From positions 16,050,828 to 16,114,827 of the forward strand of contig JADWOT020000001.1 of the NCBI GenBank assembly GCA_036345935.2: a stretch of 64,000 bases of DNA, given 5' to 3'. Source of the stretch: Taenia hydatigena (taxonomy: Eukaryota > Platyhelminthes > Cestoda > Cyclophyllidea > Taeniidae). Below are positions 11,346-22,900 of the stretch, piece by piece. The notes below the pieces were generated by a model that was given only the letters and a program-made list of their open reading frames with translations, was not told the origin of the DNA and made no database searches. Positions within the stretch are counted from its first letter, which is position 1, and each line of letters opens with the position of its first letter. The translations under genes and the position numbers were made by a program.

Positions 11346-14300
11346 ATGGCAATGCTGCATCAATCCCATCGACAATTTGTGTTCGATCAGTAGAATTTTC
11401 ACCCATTTTCCAACAGAACGCAACTTAAATGCAAAACTCTAGCGTTGGCTATCTTCACTTCTGTTTTGCATTTGCATTCAATTTTCTTTTCAAACTTCCG
11501 AATGACTGCCTGATGCTAAAGCCAAGAAAAAGGATTTCAGCTCTCCGAAGAGACTAAATGAGGGAACTGAACAGCATTATGCCCAATGACAAATCCTTCT
11601 ACAAGTAAATTTGAAATCAAGAGAGACTGAGTTCTCTAATTTTGAAAAGACAATCCTTTTACTGGTTCACTAGTTTTAGCTCTTTTTGGTGAAAAAGAAA
11701 AGATGATTCCGCACCTTAGTGTAGATGAACTTCGACCCTATTCACTTGATTATGTTGCTTTTTGTTAAGATTTATTATATTTTGAAGTGTGTTACTGTCT
11801 GAGTTGCTTTGACGGTCTTTCGCTGTAACAGACCGACTTATCGGCCTCTGACTTTTATATGCTTTTGTGTTGTGGATCTATGTCATTAAATGGTGCGCTG
11901 TGACTTTTCACTCGGTTTGGCTTTTCAGCATGTCTAACTTGCCACGAAAGCTTTTGTTATGAAAAATCAAAGAAACACATCTTCTTTACTGTGTGAGTGC
12001 TGTGGATCGCATCAAGCTAACTACACCCTATGTATTCTAGCCAGTCGGATACTTAACACGACAGAAAAGGTAAGTTTATTCAACTTCCGGCTAAACGAGG
12101 GCGCCTTTGTTTGACTCATCCTAACCCTACAGTTGCCGTTCCCGGTGCCCACAATGAGTTTACTTATTGCCATTCTAGCTGTTACTCAATTGTGCTCTTG
12201 TGCCCGTCATCCTCTATTTAGGAGCTTAATGGTTACCATTGCAACAAGAAAACATGACGTGTAGTGTTGCACGACATTCCAGTACTTATAGGAAACAATT
12301 GCGCATACCACGCTGTATATTGTAAAACATCTTATTGTTTTTCTTTGAGATAATATAGTTAAAGAAAAGACGATAAATCTTTTCCTGCTGCCTTGATGGT
12401 CGTAACCTTCAAAGGAAATTAACGGTTTCATCTCTCACCCCTTTGTAGGTTATTCAACTAAAGAATGCTTCTAATACATCCACTGACTGCACAAACTTCC
12501 ATAAAATCACCCGATTGTTACAAGCATTAAAATAGGGTGTTTTTGCTTTTCGAATTAGTATTTCTAGGCGGTGTTAAATTGACGCAACTACTTTGGCTAC
12601 TCCTGCGGTCAGACTCAGCCGTAATGCACAGTATAAGGGTTTCAAAGTCAAACCAAGGTGTCACTTCATGGCCACGTAAATCATTGACGGTGTTGCGACA
12701 ACATATCGCTGCACCGTCTAATTGCAATTGTAGGTACCTACAGTACATTATGGTCCTGGATTGCCTAAAATCCGGATTAAAACGGCAAATTTTTACGCAT
12801 TTTTAGAAGTATCAGCTTTTTCATTCGCTTTTGCGAGTAACCCAGATAATCTCACTCTCTCAGTCCGGATTGGCTGAAATCGTGTTGGTTGTTTCCTTCG
12901 CGTTACTGTTTCAAAATAAGGACTAGCGAGTGTGTGCAGCAGGCGTCGCAAAAATTAGCTTTAATGCTCAATCTGCTTAATGCCCTACACTTTGCGTCAT
13001 ATGGTTCGTCTAAGCCTCAGAAGAGACTAGACCTTCGCTCATCTTTAAAAATTATTCGTCAATGCTTGCACACCGTAAGAGAATGTGAGGCGCACAAGTA
13101 GACAATATGAAAAGTGGTAAGAAGTCGTTGACCTCTCATCACTCACAAAGTCATTGTCCTCTTTATCAGCAGGATTTTGTCTGCGTCAAAATCAGTCCTT
13201 CGTTATCCTGCCTTCCACAGCGATTGATACCAACGGTAGGCTGGCATTGATCGTGTTGCTATGCAGCTAATTTGTTATGTTGTCTAAGAAGTAGAGCAGA
13301 GCTATCGCTGCTATTTGGCTAAGGCTTTGAACGCGAACGAATGTCAGTGTTTTGTTGACAGAGGAGCGCATCTTCACGTAGATACTAGAGTCGCAGGTTG
13401 GATGTGGCGTTAATGAACTTATAGGTACTGTCTGCTATAACACTCATGGCGTTTGTAGCAGTGAAGTGCCATACTACCCGCGGCGAGTGGGAACGATAGC
13501 AAGTCGAGGCTTACAACTCACTTGGCCAAAGCACGCATAGAATTTGCTGTTTGATTCTCTAACCAAATTTAGGTGCTTATTTGCCTTAATTAATGTAAAA
13601 GGCAATACGACTTGTGGTTGTGACTGCGCAGTAGCGCAAAATCTAATGAAACTGATCACTGTACAAATATAAGGAAAACAAGAGTCGGAGAATGAAGCCA
13701 TGCTCCATCATATTCCCTAAGTTAAATCACCAGTTAGGTATGACGCATGTCGACAATACCTGATTTATCTGCAGTCACAGTCGCAGTCGCATTTAACGGC
13801 TAGCTAGTCAGGAATAAATTAGCTGTCGGTCAGATTGTTAAATGACTGCCCAGCCGAACCGCCAACCTGAACAGCTAACCGCCCAACTGACCAGCAACTC
13901 TCATGTATTTTATTGGTTGGCATTAAGACGATAAAGCCCTACGTGGGTCAGTTTGGCTGCAAAAATCTTATATTTACCAAGAAAACAACGATGGTCCTAT
14001 GTTGTGAATAATGCATTACTGAACTACGTCACGATAGCGTGACGCAACTTTCGATCAATGCGCTACATTAGACCTTGCTACATTCATTCATTCCTCAATA
14101 ATAGTGCAAAAATCGTCGGCGTTTGCCATTCCTGCAATCAGTCCTTCATCCAGACGGTTAGATTCTTCTTGCGGATAAGGTAGCATGCGTTTGGGTGGAT
14201 GTTGAATGGGTAACTGTTGCATAACTACTCTATGGAAGGAATCGGATTATTAACTTCAGTCTAATATAGCACCAATAGCTAATGTTATAAATTGATCGAT

Positions 14301-14600
14301 ATCGGAATAGTAAGGAGTTAGAAACCATGTAGTTAAGCAGGGTGGCTAGAATTAGACTCACATGTTCCACTGTTTGGTCAGGGATTGTGCGGGTGACTGA
14401 TCAAGCAGTCACAAGAGCGAGATGACACCTGGCTTCTTACTACGATTTGTAGAGGCTCTTCCTTTCCTCCCTCTCTTTATCATTCCTCCTTTTTTCGCCC
14501 CTGTTCGCTGTGCCGCCTTCTATCTCCCTTTTTTCATTCCCTTCTCTTATTCCACGTCTTCTTTCTTTTATATTCAACTACTTATAGTCTACTAGCAGAT
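11346..14600. other. No supported gene
   Basis: This stretch has short ORFs only, none above 90 codons. It has no paralog within the window that I could find by eye, no microsatellite and no RNA signature. A short CAGTCACAG-type direct repeat near 13770 is too small to interpret. 14460-14575 is pyrimidine-rich on the plus strand. Confidence 0.5.
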
Positions 14601-15150
14601 GCCTGTCTCGATGGCAATTTGCATGCAATCTGAGTGTATCAAAGCAGAGGCCAAAAAACGTGCAATAAGTTAGTGCGAGCGTCTTTTATAGTAATTTCTT
14701 CCTCACAAACGGCTTTAACGTTTGAGCTGTTAAAAATAATCTTCACTGCTACCCTCAACCTACGTATGAGACCCGGACAGAATATGCTGGAATGAAATAC
14801 ACTAAAGATGCCTCTTTTTACTTCCATCTGTGAGTGCCTTAACCGGACTCACCTCATTGTTGATGGATCTTGATAGGAAAGAGAAGGGGAATCAAAAACA
14901 AAAAGAATGCAAAGAAGTCTGGTCTGATCTACTGTCAGCGTGAGGCGAAATCCAGGCTACCGAGTGGTGGGTTTTGCAAGTTACCGCGGTAAGATGCCAT
15001 ATTCTTGCCAAACTTTATAAGTTTAGCTGCAAACAATTCCAGCAATCCCGTTCTGGTTATGGCATTGACAAGCATTCATCCTACACTAGTCGTTCGAATG
15101 GGGATTGAATTGCCCTCCTCTGCCATCTTTATCGCCTCCCAGGTGCTCCT
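14600..15150 (+). repeat. Duplicated block, partner 54960-55450
   Basis: The exon candidate at 14639-14827 and its upstream flank (14828-15020 on the plus strand) align with 54992-55390 in direct orientation. Matching blocks include gagaaggggaatc against gagaaagagaatc and the ccgcggtaagatg/ccgcagcaagatg block. Similarity fades past about 15100. Confidence 0.5.
14639..14827 (-). CDS. Terminal-exon candidate A (paralog at 54992)
   Basis: This is an open minus-strand stretch of 62 codons, preceded directly by the acceptor-like sequence cactcacag. It ends in FWPLL or WPLL and a stop, and a second exon at 54992-55183 ends the same way. The two peptides share a CPxLIRRLRVAV block, then a Lys-Ala-x-x-x-Glu-Glu-Glu stretch. 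They differ by a 4-residue insertion here, between FSVF and CPG, which is a 12-nt in-frame indel. Frame retention despite many substitutions supports past or present coding. No upstream exon, start or promoter is identified, and I do not recognise the family. This could be a fragment of a pseudogene. Confidence 0.35.
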   Translation of the reverse strand: MEVKRGIFSVFHSSIFCPGLIRRLRVAVKIIFNSSNVKAVCEEEITIKDARTNLLHVFWPLL

Positions 15151-15890
15151 TCTTTCGTTGGTCAGCATCATAAACAAGGACGAACGGCTACCAGCCGAAT
15201 GCTAAAGTTGATATACTGACTCTTGGGTCCTCATGTTTGAGCTTCGAGCATATGGATGTGTCGTACAGGGGTTGGTTCATTTGGCAAATTTCGAGGCGTT
15301 TGGAAATGACAGAAATTTTGACTTGCGTTTACTCATTAAACCCGTTTTCTTGTTGCATTCATTCGAAGTTATCAAACCCAAATCGCTTTAGATCGCAGAC
15401 TTAATAAAGTGCATAAATTCCTTTGAGGATGGATGCCTTCCCTCAGCGCACAAGCACGGCTACGCCTGTGAGGCGGAAGTTTACTGTACTATTAAATCAT
15501 GCTGGGCAGCACAACTGAAACGTTGACCATCCTTGGAGGAACTCTGGCAAGAAATTAAACAGGCCATTTTAGACACAATAGTTCCCCCTATGTTAAAATG
15601 GAATAACTTACTGGCACCTACTCCGCCTTGTTTAAGTCCAAAACATGTGCCTCATTCTTATAAATTTTGTAAGGACGATGTGGATCGTAAAATGGCAAAC
15701 GAAAGCAATGGTGCACCGCCTTTAAAATCTGTTTTGCGGTCAAATCAATTCAGCGGTTTCCGACTCCCCATCGACCTCTTCTTCTTATTTCTTTCCAGTA
15801 AGACCACAAACCCAACATGTCGGGGTAGACAAGCTGATGCAGCTGAAGTGTGTCTGTCTGTTAAAGGTGAATGTAAATGTATATGTATAT
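15150..15890. other. Unassigned; one 126-codon ORF
   Basis: A plus-strand ORF runs from 15533 to 15913 (126 codons). It starts with MEELWQEIKQAI and has a basic, cysteine-containing end. An ORF of this length is expected about once by chance in a window of this size and composition, and it runs into the duplicated block at its 3' end. I do not call it a gene. Confidence 0.35.
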
Positions 15891-15944
15891 TGTTTAGCTT
15901 GAAAGCTTTTTAACACTCAATCAAATGCCGTCGCAGATTAGGTA

Positions 15945-16895
15945 ATCATAAACATAATAAAGCGCGTAAAGATCTACTCCATCTTCATGTGACATGGAGA
16001 CAGGCCCACTGTACCATCTCCACTAAATTGATGGCCGAATTGTTTTGCCACCAAATTGCGTCAAATGCGACAGCTGTCGGGTAATTTCGAAAAAGGGAGG
16101 AAGCGAAAACCATCTAAGGCCTCGGATATCTTTTGCATGCAGTCCAAGTTTGGATGGAGATCTGAGGTTCGCCAGATCGAGCCTGTCACAACAAGCGTTT
16201 GCTTTGACGTGAGGACATCGGCTACGGCATTCAGGTGTACACAATCCCAATGTTCGATATTAGGATAATCAAAATGTAAAATACACAGTCATAACTGCTC
16301 AGCTGCATCTTTTCTCTTCCTTCTCTACATTCTTTAGACCATTCACACATGTCCAGTATGGTGCCACCTGCTGCTCTCAGGAGTGGACTCTATTGGTCTG
16401 AAAGGTCGGAAACGTCCGTAGACACGTCCAAGTAGAGATGAGTGGATGAAGCAGAATGCAGCATTGGCCAATCGCCTTTGTAACATTTCATCTCGTATGG
16501 CGAAAGTCTTGTGCAGCGACGTAGTGTGGTGATCAGGCAGCTAATCGGAGCTTGTGCATCAGCAGGAAACACTTCTAACCCAAGGCTACTAAAGAAATCC
16601 TTCACTTTATTGTAATACTGTCTTGCACGACCATAGTAATGGGGGTGTCCTTCCACTCTTGTAGAGAATAGCATCCTGCAGAGACATATGTTTAGCTGTT
16701 TCATATCCTTTGCACTGTGGTGGATACTAAGTCCTTGAATGGGACGAACTTGATCTAGTCGCTCATCTGTTGATTCTCCCTAAGACAGAATATTCAGTGG
16801 TGAATTTCAGCAACTTTTGAGGAGAATATGGTTGCAAATGCGATTTAGCAAAGTCATGCAACGGACGCAGAGTTAATCAAACCAGCCTGAGGCAT
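15945..16895 (-). pseudogene. Broken paralog of the 280-residue two-exon gene
   Basis: The structure mirrors the intact copy at 24747-25695. A TATA-like box lies 41 bp upstream of ATG 16893-16895. A three-codon first exon reads Met-Pro-Gln, then comes an intron of about 107 bp ending in cttag, and exon 2 begins at 16779 in phase 0 with GESTDERL. The protein aligns with the intact copy through HHSAKD, LCRMLF, ARQYYN, VFPADAQAPI and LDVSTDV. Damage: the donor reads GC instead of GT (CAG then GCTGGT), and a TAG at 16390-16392 replaces a tryptophan that the sister keeps. Downstream of that stop the homologous frame continues (NAVADVLTSKQTLVVTGS) to the 3' end. Over the aligned part about 60 percent of residues match, so divergence is considerable. 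A GC-AG intron is possible, but the nonsense codon makes loss of function the simplest reading. Confidence 0.6.
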
Positions 16896-16935
16896 TACTG
16901 CGCAAAATCTGATGTATACTATCAAACTGAAGCCT

Positions 16936-16943
16936 CTTTTATG
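16936..16943 (-). promoter_or_regulatory. TATA-like box of the broken paralog
   Basis: CATAAAAG on the minus strand, 41 bp upstream of the ATG of the pseudogene. The identical octamer lies at the same distance in the intact sister locus. Confidence 0.45.
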
Positions 16944-17619
16944 TGATAAGCAATCAACATCCAGTTCTAACCACTTCTCTCATCCAGCCAATCAGCAAAG
17001 CCCAACGACCAACTAAGATTCTCTGGTGCTACTTGGTTCTGTTTGGAAGAATGTGTACGATTTCAAGCGGCACATTCTTGTAATTTATAATGATATTATT
17101 TTGATTTATTTATAACAATGGAAAACCTGTCAGATTTTACAGTGTGGTCTTTGAGGCATCATGCATTAAAATATTAAAGTGCTTTTTGACGTCATAAGTG
17201 ATTTGATGTGAAGAAGGTGTTAATGACACAACGTGCGACGCGGCGACTATAATCATGGACGGGTATGCACGCATACCTTTAAGATGTTGGCTAAAGTAAT
17301 ACAGATTGTAAATTGTGGGCCTTTGCATCGCTTTAGAAAATAGGTGAACACTAACGCACCTTGATATTTCTAGCCCGATTTAATCCAAATTGGCAACGTT
17401 CTTTCTCAAATCTAACACTTTATTGTAGGCAACGCAGATGTGTGTTAGTTTGCATTAATATCCGATACTGTGGACGTTTCAAACAGATGCATGCGTCCTT
17501 CATAGAACCGCACTATGACAGAGACGCTGTCATTACCCTTGGTAAAGCCGCATTTCGTCACAAAAATGCTTCAACCTGTCAATAGAGAGTGCTCAAGGTG
17601 GCATCTGAAGGGATGGCAA

Positions 17620-18250
17620 ATTGAATGTAAGTGCCGACCTATTACGCACTATCTGACTCCAGCTTAGTCACCATGCAGTAAGAGCGATAGAGAATGAAGT
17701 GGGAATATGTGTTGCCTCCAATTTGTCGCCATTCGGCACTTGCCTGACTACTGCGATCATCATTCGCTTCGACCTGCCGACCATTGAGGTATGGCTGGTT
17801 GACAAATCAGCTAGTGATAGGAAAGAACCGACCGTACGGTATTGATTCCAATGTAAGAGATAGGCAAGGGAGTCGTTGCTGTTTAATTGCATCATATTCA
17901 AAGCAAACGAAGTCCATGCAACGGTGAGTCAACTAAGAATCGACCCTTACCTTCCGCTACCTGACAGGAAGAACTGGATTCGATACAAAAAAACTGCTTA
18001 TTTGAGGAGTCAAGAGCAGCCGTGCCTATCTGCATGATCTGGTTCAAAAAATACTGCCACCAAAAGGAACAAAAAGGTAAAGTTGTTAGGACAGTGAGCT
18101 CATCTACTTTGTGCGTCTACTTACTTGCAATATGGCAAAAACAGAAACCACTTCTGATGACATAGAAAGCGTTTGTCATACCAACATTTTAGCGTCTTAG
18201 GCCTGATGGTGGTACTTTAGTCCAAAGAAGAGCACGTCCAACTGGATACA
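17620..18250. other. No supported feature
   Basis: After the duplicated block ends, only a 77-codon minus-strand ORF (17668-17901) is present, without motif or paralog. Nothing else stands out. Confidence 0.5.
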
Positions 18251-18258
18251 GCCAAAGC

Positions 18259-18661
18259 TTATTTGGCAGGTGATGCAGCAACATTAAAGCCTGTTTGAAT
18301 GCGCCGCAAAAGTAATGCCAAAAGAGGCAGTAAAGCCTAAATTGGTGGAAACATTCAAAGCCCAATGAACAAGTACCAGTCACTTATAATACTGATACTT
18401 GAAGGGAGGCAACGTTGCGAGAAAAATATGCTGTAAAGCTACTTTTACATTTAAAAGCACAATGCTATCTTAGGAATTGTCCCAGACCCTGTAATAAAGA
18501 ATAAGAGCGACAATTGTCTTACAAAGAGAGGAGGAGGGGCACTAAGGTCACCAGAGCTGATGTCATAGCGAATGGGTACACGCTCCTCGGCGCAGTCCAT
18601 GTACAACCGCGGAGCCTCCACTGTGACCCACATCTCGTCACCTTCCCATTCAGTCGCAAAA
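18259..18661 (-). CDS. GC-rich exon candidate plus possible last exon
   Basis: On the minus strand, 18661-18523 is bounded by gcaccag (acceptor) and GTAAGA (donor). It is open for one base plus exactly 46 codons and is visibly richer in G and C than its surroundings. The peptide includes EWEGDEMWVTVEAPRLYMD and RYDISSGD, which looks like an extracellular beta-rich domain piece. A second acceptor, ccaccaatttag, opens 18336-18259 in the matching phase. It gives a hydrophobic LLPLLALLL stretch, then basic residues and a stop after 25 codons, which would suit a membrane anchor and short tail. The join is my inference. No upstream exon or start codon is assigned, and I do not recognise the family. 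Confidence 0.3.
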
Positions 18662-18699
18662 CTGGTGCTCTGTCTCCTATAGAATTCAGATAGGTGGGA

Positions 18700-19869
18700 G
18701 TAATTAAACGTGAGAAGGACTAAGAATGACGATGGTCCATTTGCTAATTTCAATATTCTTCTAGAATATGCCTTTGCATTTGTGAGGATCTACAACGTCA
18801 ATAGTTTACTGCAAAGCACCACCAAAGCCATTGTATGCTTCGAGGCATTAACATGGGAATAATCCTTATCATTCCCACTCATTACACAAATCTTACCTTT
18901 ATCAATGCGCTTCACCACTTGGACCCGCTATCTGCTTTGATTTTGCCATAAAAAAGACGATTCATTGTAGCGATTAAAGTGATACAAGTACTAACGATGT
19001 TTATTCATTTAATCCCACAATCGGATTACCATCTAGTATGGCTCAGCCAACAAATGCAAAGAACAATCGTTTGGGCACCGACAACTTTGCGACTAGCTTA
19101 CAAATGATTTTGTTTGCAAGCAGAATATCTCCAGTCACTGGTTTCATATGCACATGGCCCTTGCATGCATTCAAACGATTGTGCGTTTGCTTCTTCCTCT
19201 CCCGCTTTAATTCCCTCGGCTAATGTATAAATCGCAGAAAACAGAGTAATGTAAGCTTTTATAAGTATGCTATGCTTGCTCTACTAACACATGGACGCAC
19301 ATTCAACCGGGCTCACTATTTGTCAATCTGAGACGAATGCGTAGCCACCATCATCAACCACTGGGCTATCATTACTTGTGACCGCTTTCTTTACTAGTCA
19401 AGTAGGAACCGCGTTGACGCCTCGTGAGACCAGCTGTGTTTGCTTCGTTAATACGGTGCATTGAAATTCCATCTTCAGCCTTCAGCTATCAGTCAAACAT
19501 GTCCCAAGGAAAACAATGCCACTTAGCATTGACAGCATGGCAGTGGACTTGGAGGAGTGTGCTCGATCAAACATGCCATATAACCCATTAAATGGTGGGA
19601 ACCGCATGTTCTTGCTTTGCTCCTCGAATCCTTGCATAAGCAATCTTAGTATTGGAGATACATTGGAGACGTGATTCCTCATAGCATCTTTCCTGAGTAA
19701 AATTACCATTGTAAATAGTATCTCCAAGCCCACTGACCAAATTTACGGAATTTGTAATTAGTAACTTGAAGGATACGGCCTTGATGTTAGATATACCTTA
19801 GTGACGCATTTCTCCTCCGTCATGCTGAGGCTCACGTAACATCGTTAATTTGGCTCTCACTGCTTGTAT
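18700..19869. other. No supported gene
   Basis: A minus-strand ORF at 19482-19733 (83 codons) and an overlapping second minus frame containing GDTIYNGNFTQ both look partly protein-like. They exclude each other, and neither has splice or start support that I trust. Nothing else is seen. Confidence 0.4.
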
Positions 19870-19953
19870 GTCTAGTCGCAGATAATACTTAAGAGCGAAG
19901 GACTAGAAATGCATAAGGAATTCCCCGCGCAGGTTCAAATCCTGCTCTCGACG
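19870..19953 (+). pseudogene. tRNA-Ser(AGA)-like pseudogene
   Basis: The 3' half is strongly tRNA-like: ccccgcgcag, a T-arm with the perfect stem GCAGG/CCTGC around a TTCAAAT loop, and the B box GGTTCAAATCC at 19932-19942. The anticodon region ggactAGAaat matches eukaryotic tRNA-Ser(AGA), and the long variable arm expected for serine tRNAs is present. The 5' half (A-box region, agataatacttaagagc) is degraded, the anticodon stem is broken on its 3' side (tgc instead of tcc), and the acceptor ends do not pair well. It is a tRNA relic, or the head of a tRNA-derived SINE. Confidence 0.6.
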
Positions 19954-19961
19954 GTGTTCTG

Positions 19962-19967
19962 TTTTTT
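19962..19967 (+). terminator. T6 run, Pol III-type terminator
   Basis: Six T residues lie 9 bp past the end of the tRNA-Ser relic, where RNA polymerase III terminators usually sit. Confidence 0.4.
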
Positions 19968-19969
19968 AT

Positions 19970-22900
19970 TTTCGATATTGCGCACTCTGTGGCACACATT
20001 CGTTTATCACTGTAATCACGACGATTGCGTGTGTGATTACTCCTGACGTTCCTAAAGTGAAAGGCGTCCAGGTGGCCAGTGCGCGCCATCGCACTCAGAG
20101 ATGTCAGAATTGGACCTCAAACCTACCATCTAGACTCTTAGTTGCTTTGCGTTTCGTCGCCCTAACTGCTCGAACATCGCTACGCGCTATCACCATACCT
20201 TACAGGTGAATCACGAGCCTGCTCTATATCAATGCTGAAGCATCGGCAACATCTTAACCATCAGACGTTGATATTGGTGAGTCTTAGTGTACAGCATCAA
20301 TGCCACTCCAGCAGTGGGCCCTGGAACCCATGGCTAGTGCACGCGCCTTTCATTCGCATCATCTGTTTACACTATTTATGCTTGAGAACGTTCCAATTTC
20401 TGACTAAAAATCGCTGCATTCTAGAAACCTCGATGGTGATGCACCACACACCTGCCACGTACCACCCTGCACTGTGGTGGCAGCAAGTACGTCCACATTT
20501 GTTGGAAGGCAAGTAAGCTGCGTAAACCGTGAGCGAAATTGCATCTTCACCTGCAGTTGCATTTTTTTACCCCATCGCATACCATCCCCACTCACGAACC
20601 TCTAAGGCTCATAGCGCTTGCTAATGACAAAAGACGAGTAGCAAGAGGTGACAGATTAAATTAATGGATGTTTTATGGGCCAAAACAGAATATGGGCTGA
20701 TAAGGACTGCTGATTACAAGCGACTACAATGTTTGCCGTGGTGAAGGTGTGTTGATAAATCAGTATGACTCGATGAGTGAAGTGAAAAATTTTTGAAAGT
20801 AAGCACATGAATAGTGGAATCGTGTCTGGAATTTTACTTCAAGTCGAAAGGAGTTTGGTCATTTAAGATTATTCTTTTGAACAAAGGCGTGTTGCGGTGG
20901 TTTTACTAAATCCGCTACAAAATTTACCCCTTAAGAAGTGAAGTCATTCGATTGAGAATCCCTCTTAACTGCAAAGGTGCAGTGTAGGTGAACAACAGTG
21001 CAAAGTTTGGTTGTAGCTAGTGCCACTAGCAAGTTTCGTTAAGATTAACAACCATAAAAAGGCGTGAATTTAATGTATTTAAAGGGATGGCAAATACATT
21101 TGCCGTTGCATTCATTGACTGTCTCTGCAGGCCAGGCACTTTATGCTTGGAAAGAAGACAATAGCAGCGACCATTGGGAAGGTCTAAAGACTGCACTTTG
21201 TTATGCCAAATGCATGCTTAAGGCAGCCAAATCGCAAGACATCAATAGTTAAATAAATTGGACGGCTGTGATGAATGGTACTATCCACTTGCTTTATTTA
21301 GTCAGCATGATGGCAGTGATGCTAAAGATCCCTACACTTTTATTTACTGCCCACCAATGTCGGAGTGATCAATGGCTTCATTGTCACTGCTACCGTCCTC
21401 TTCGTCATTGGCACATTCCATTCTAACGCCGCATTTCACCGTTTAGCTAGCGTTAATTCACTTGGTGTTTAGCACTCACTCGTAACCCCAAACCTCACCC
21501 ACAAGGTCAACCTGTTCTACCCACACCAAATCGAGGTACTCACGTATATTTCCATTCATTAGCTCGCACACTGAAGACGACCTGGTAAGGTCATGTCTGA
21601 ACATACGAACATTGACCGTGAGGCACGCGATTAGTTTCACACAACAGGTTGAGCATCCACAAACTGAGACCGTCTTTGGGCAAGACGCAACGGATGTGGT
21701 GATTAATGGCCATCGGTCATAAACGACAAAAGAAGGCAAATCGGATGTAGCAGGGCACATGCAAGAGTGGACCCGATTCCGTACAACGCAATGATTGTTC
21801 ACTATATGAACCACGTCGTTCGACTTCGTCATCTTGTCATACTTCAATTCATAACCCACGTCCATGCAGCATCAAATCATATCGGCTCGCCTTCCCGCTT
21901 TACTTCTTCCCATCTCCACCTCCCTTCTCCCTCTTTCATTTGCATGATCAACGCACTAAAGGAGCAGAGAATTGTCAATAGCAATAGCACACGGCGCCTT
22001 CAAAAGCACTAAATATGAGGAGTGCATGCCAAAATGTATCCACTTTATAGCAGTAGTGTTTGGCCCACCTAGCGGATATATCAGTATAAGATGCCTAAAT
22101 GAATGTTACGTGATGCATGGGCAAAAATCTTTTTAGTACCCTTTAAGTCACTCGAACACTAGTCCAATTCTAACAACTGAATACTTACGATATAAAGTCT
22201 GTTGACTCTCTCCAGTCTCTTACGCAATTACTAATGCTGTGGGTCAGTTTCTCATCTCATCGATGTTAGGAACGGCACACAAAAATTAGGCGAGAGCTGC
22301 TGTTTCTTCCACTGGAATCGAAGAACTACGCTGTGCACTTAAAGTCCGTAAAGGAAGCAGATCTGATCCCGTAACCTGGTACTGTGGAAAGACTGGCCTT
22401 GATGGGAATGACTTGGGAAGTCAGCAACTAATTTGAAAGTAATGCGCAAACAATTATAGGACCAAAAACCATTTCCACCTAATTACGGGTAGAGCATTAA
22501 GGAGGGTCTGTGGGTGGAGAAATGAGAAAAGCTTGCACAGGAATGACTCACTCGCCTGCATTTCTATCCAGTTTGAATGACGGACCCATCGGCGACTTAT
22601 CGACTGACAGGAAAGGGCGATGACACCTGGGCTTTTTGACTTTTTGCAGCTGCCACCAACGTTAAGGGCGTGAGGCATGCACGCACACGATATGAGGAAC
22701 CAACGCACTGGCGAGTTTCAAAACTACTAACTAACCTTCCCAGCTTCCCTAATTACTTTCTTCCAAGTTTTAGTAAATTAACAAATCAGATCACAGGCTC
22801 TTTGCATCATTGATATCGCTGTGAAGAGATTTTATTGCATGGCCTTGTCAGACGTCACTCCCCATCCTCCCCTCTGCAGTTCGAACCATACTTTACGGCT

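Larger units (their letters stand above)
15890..17620. repeat. Segmental duplication of two-exon gene, copy 1
   Basis: About 1.7 kb aligns in direct orientation with 24690-26370, at roughly four-fifths identity by eye. The match covers the gene body, its intron, the TATA region and about 700 bp of upstream flank. Strong blocks are tgacatggagacaggccca, agttaatcaaacc, cagcc/atcagc and ggaaaacctgtcagattt. Copy starts are 8.8 kb apart. Confidence 0.85.

Noticed and set aside
16023..16250. 75-codon minus-strand ORF in the broken two-exon gene
   Set aside because: It is in a different frame from the one conserved with the intact paralog, so it is a shadow.
21476..21865. 129-codon minus-strand ORF
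   Set aside because: A length expected about once by chance here. The sequence has no recognisable domain and lies in an otherwise featureless stretch.
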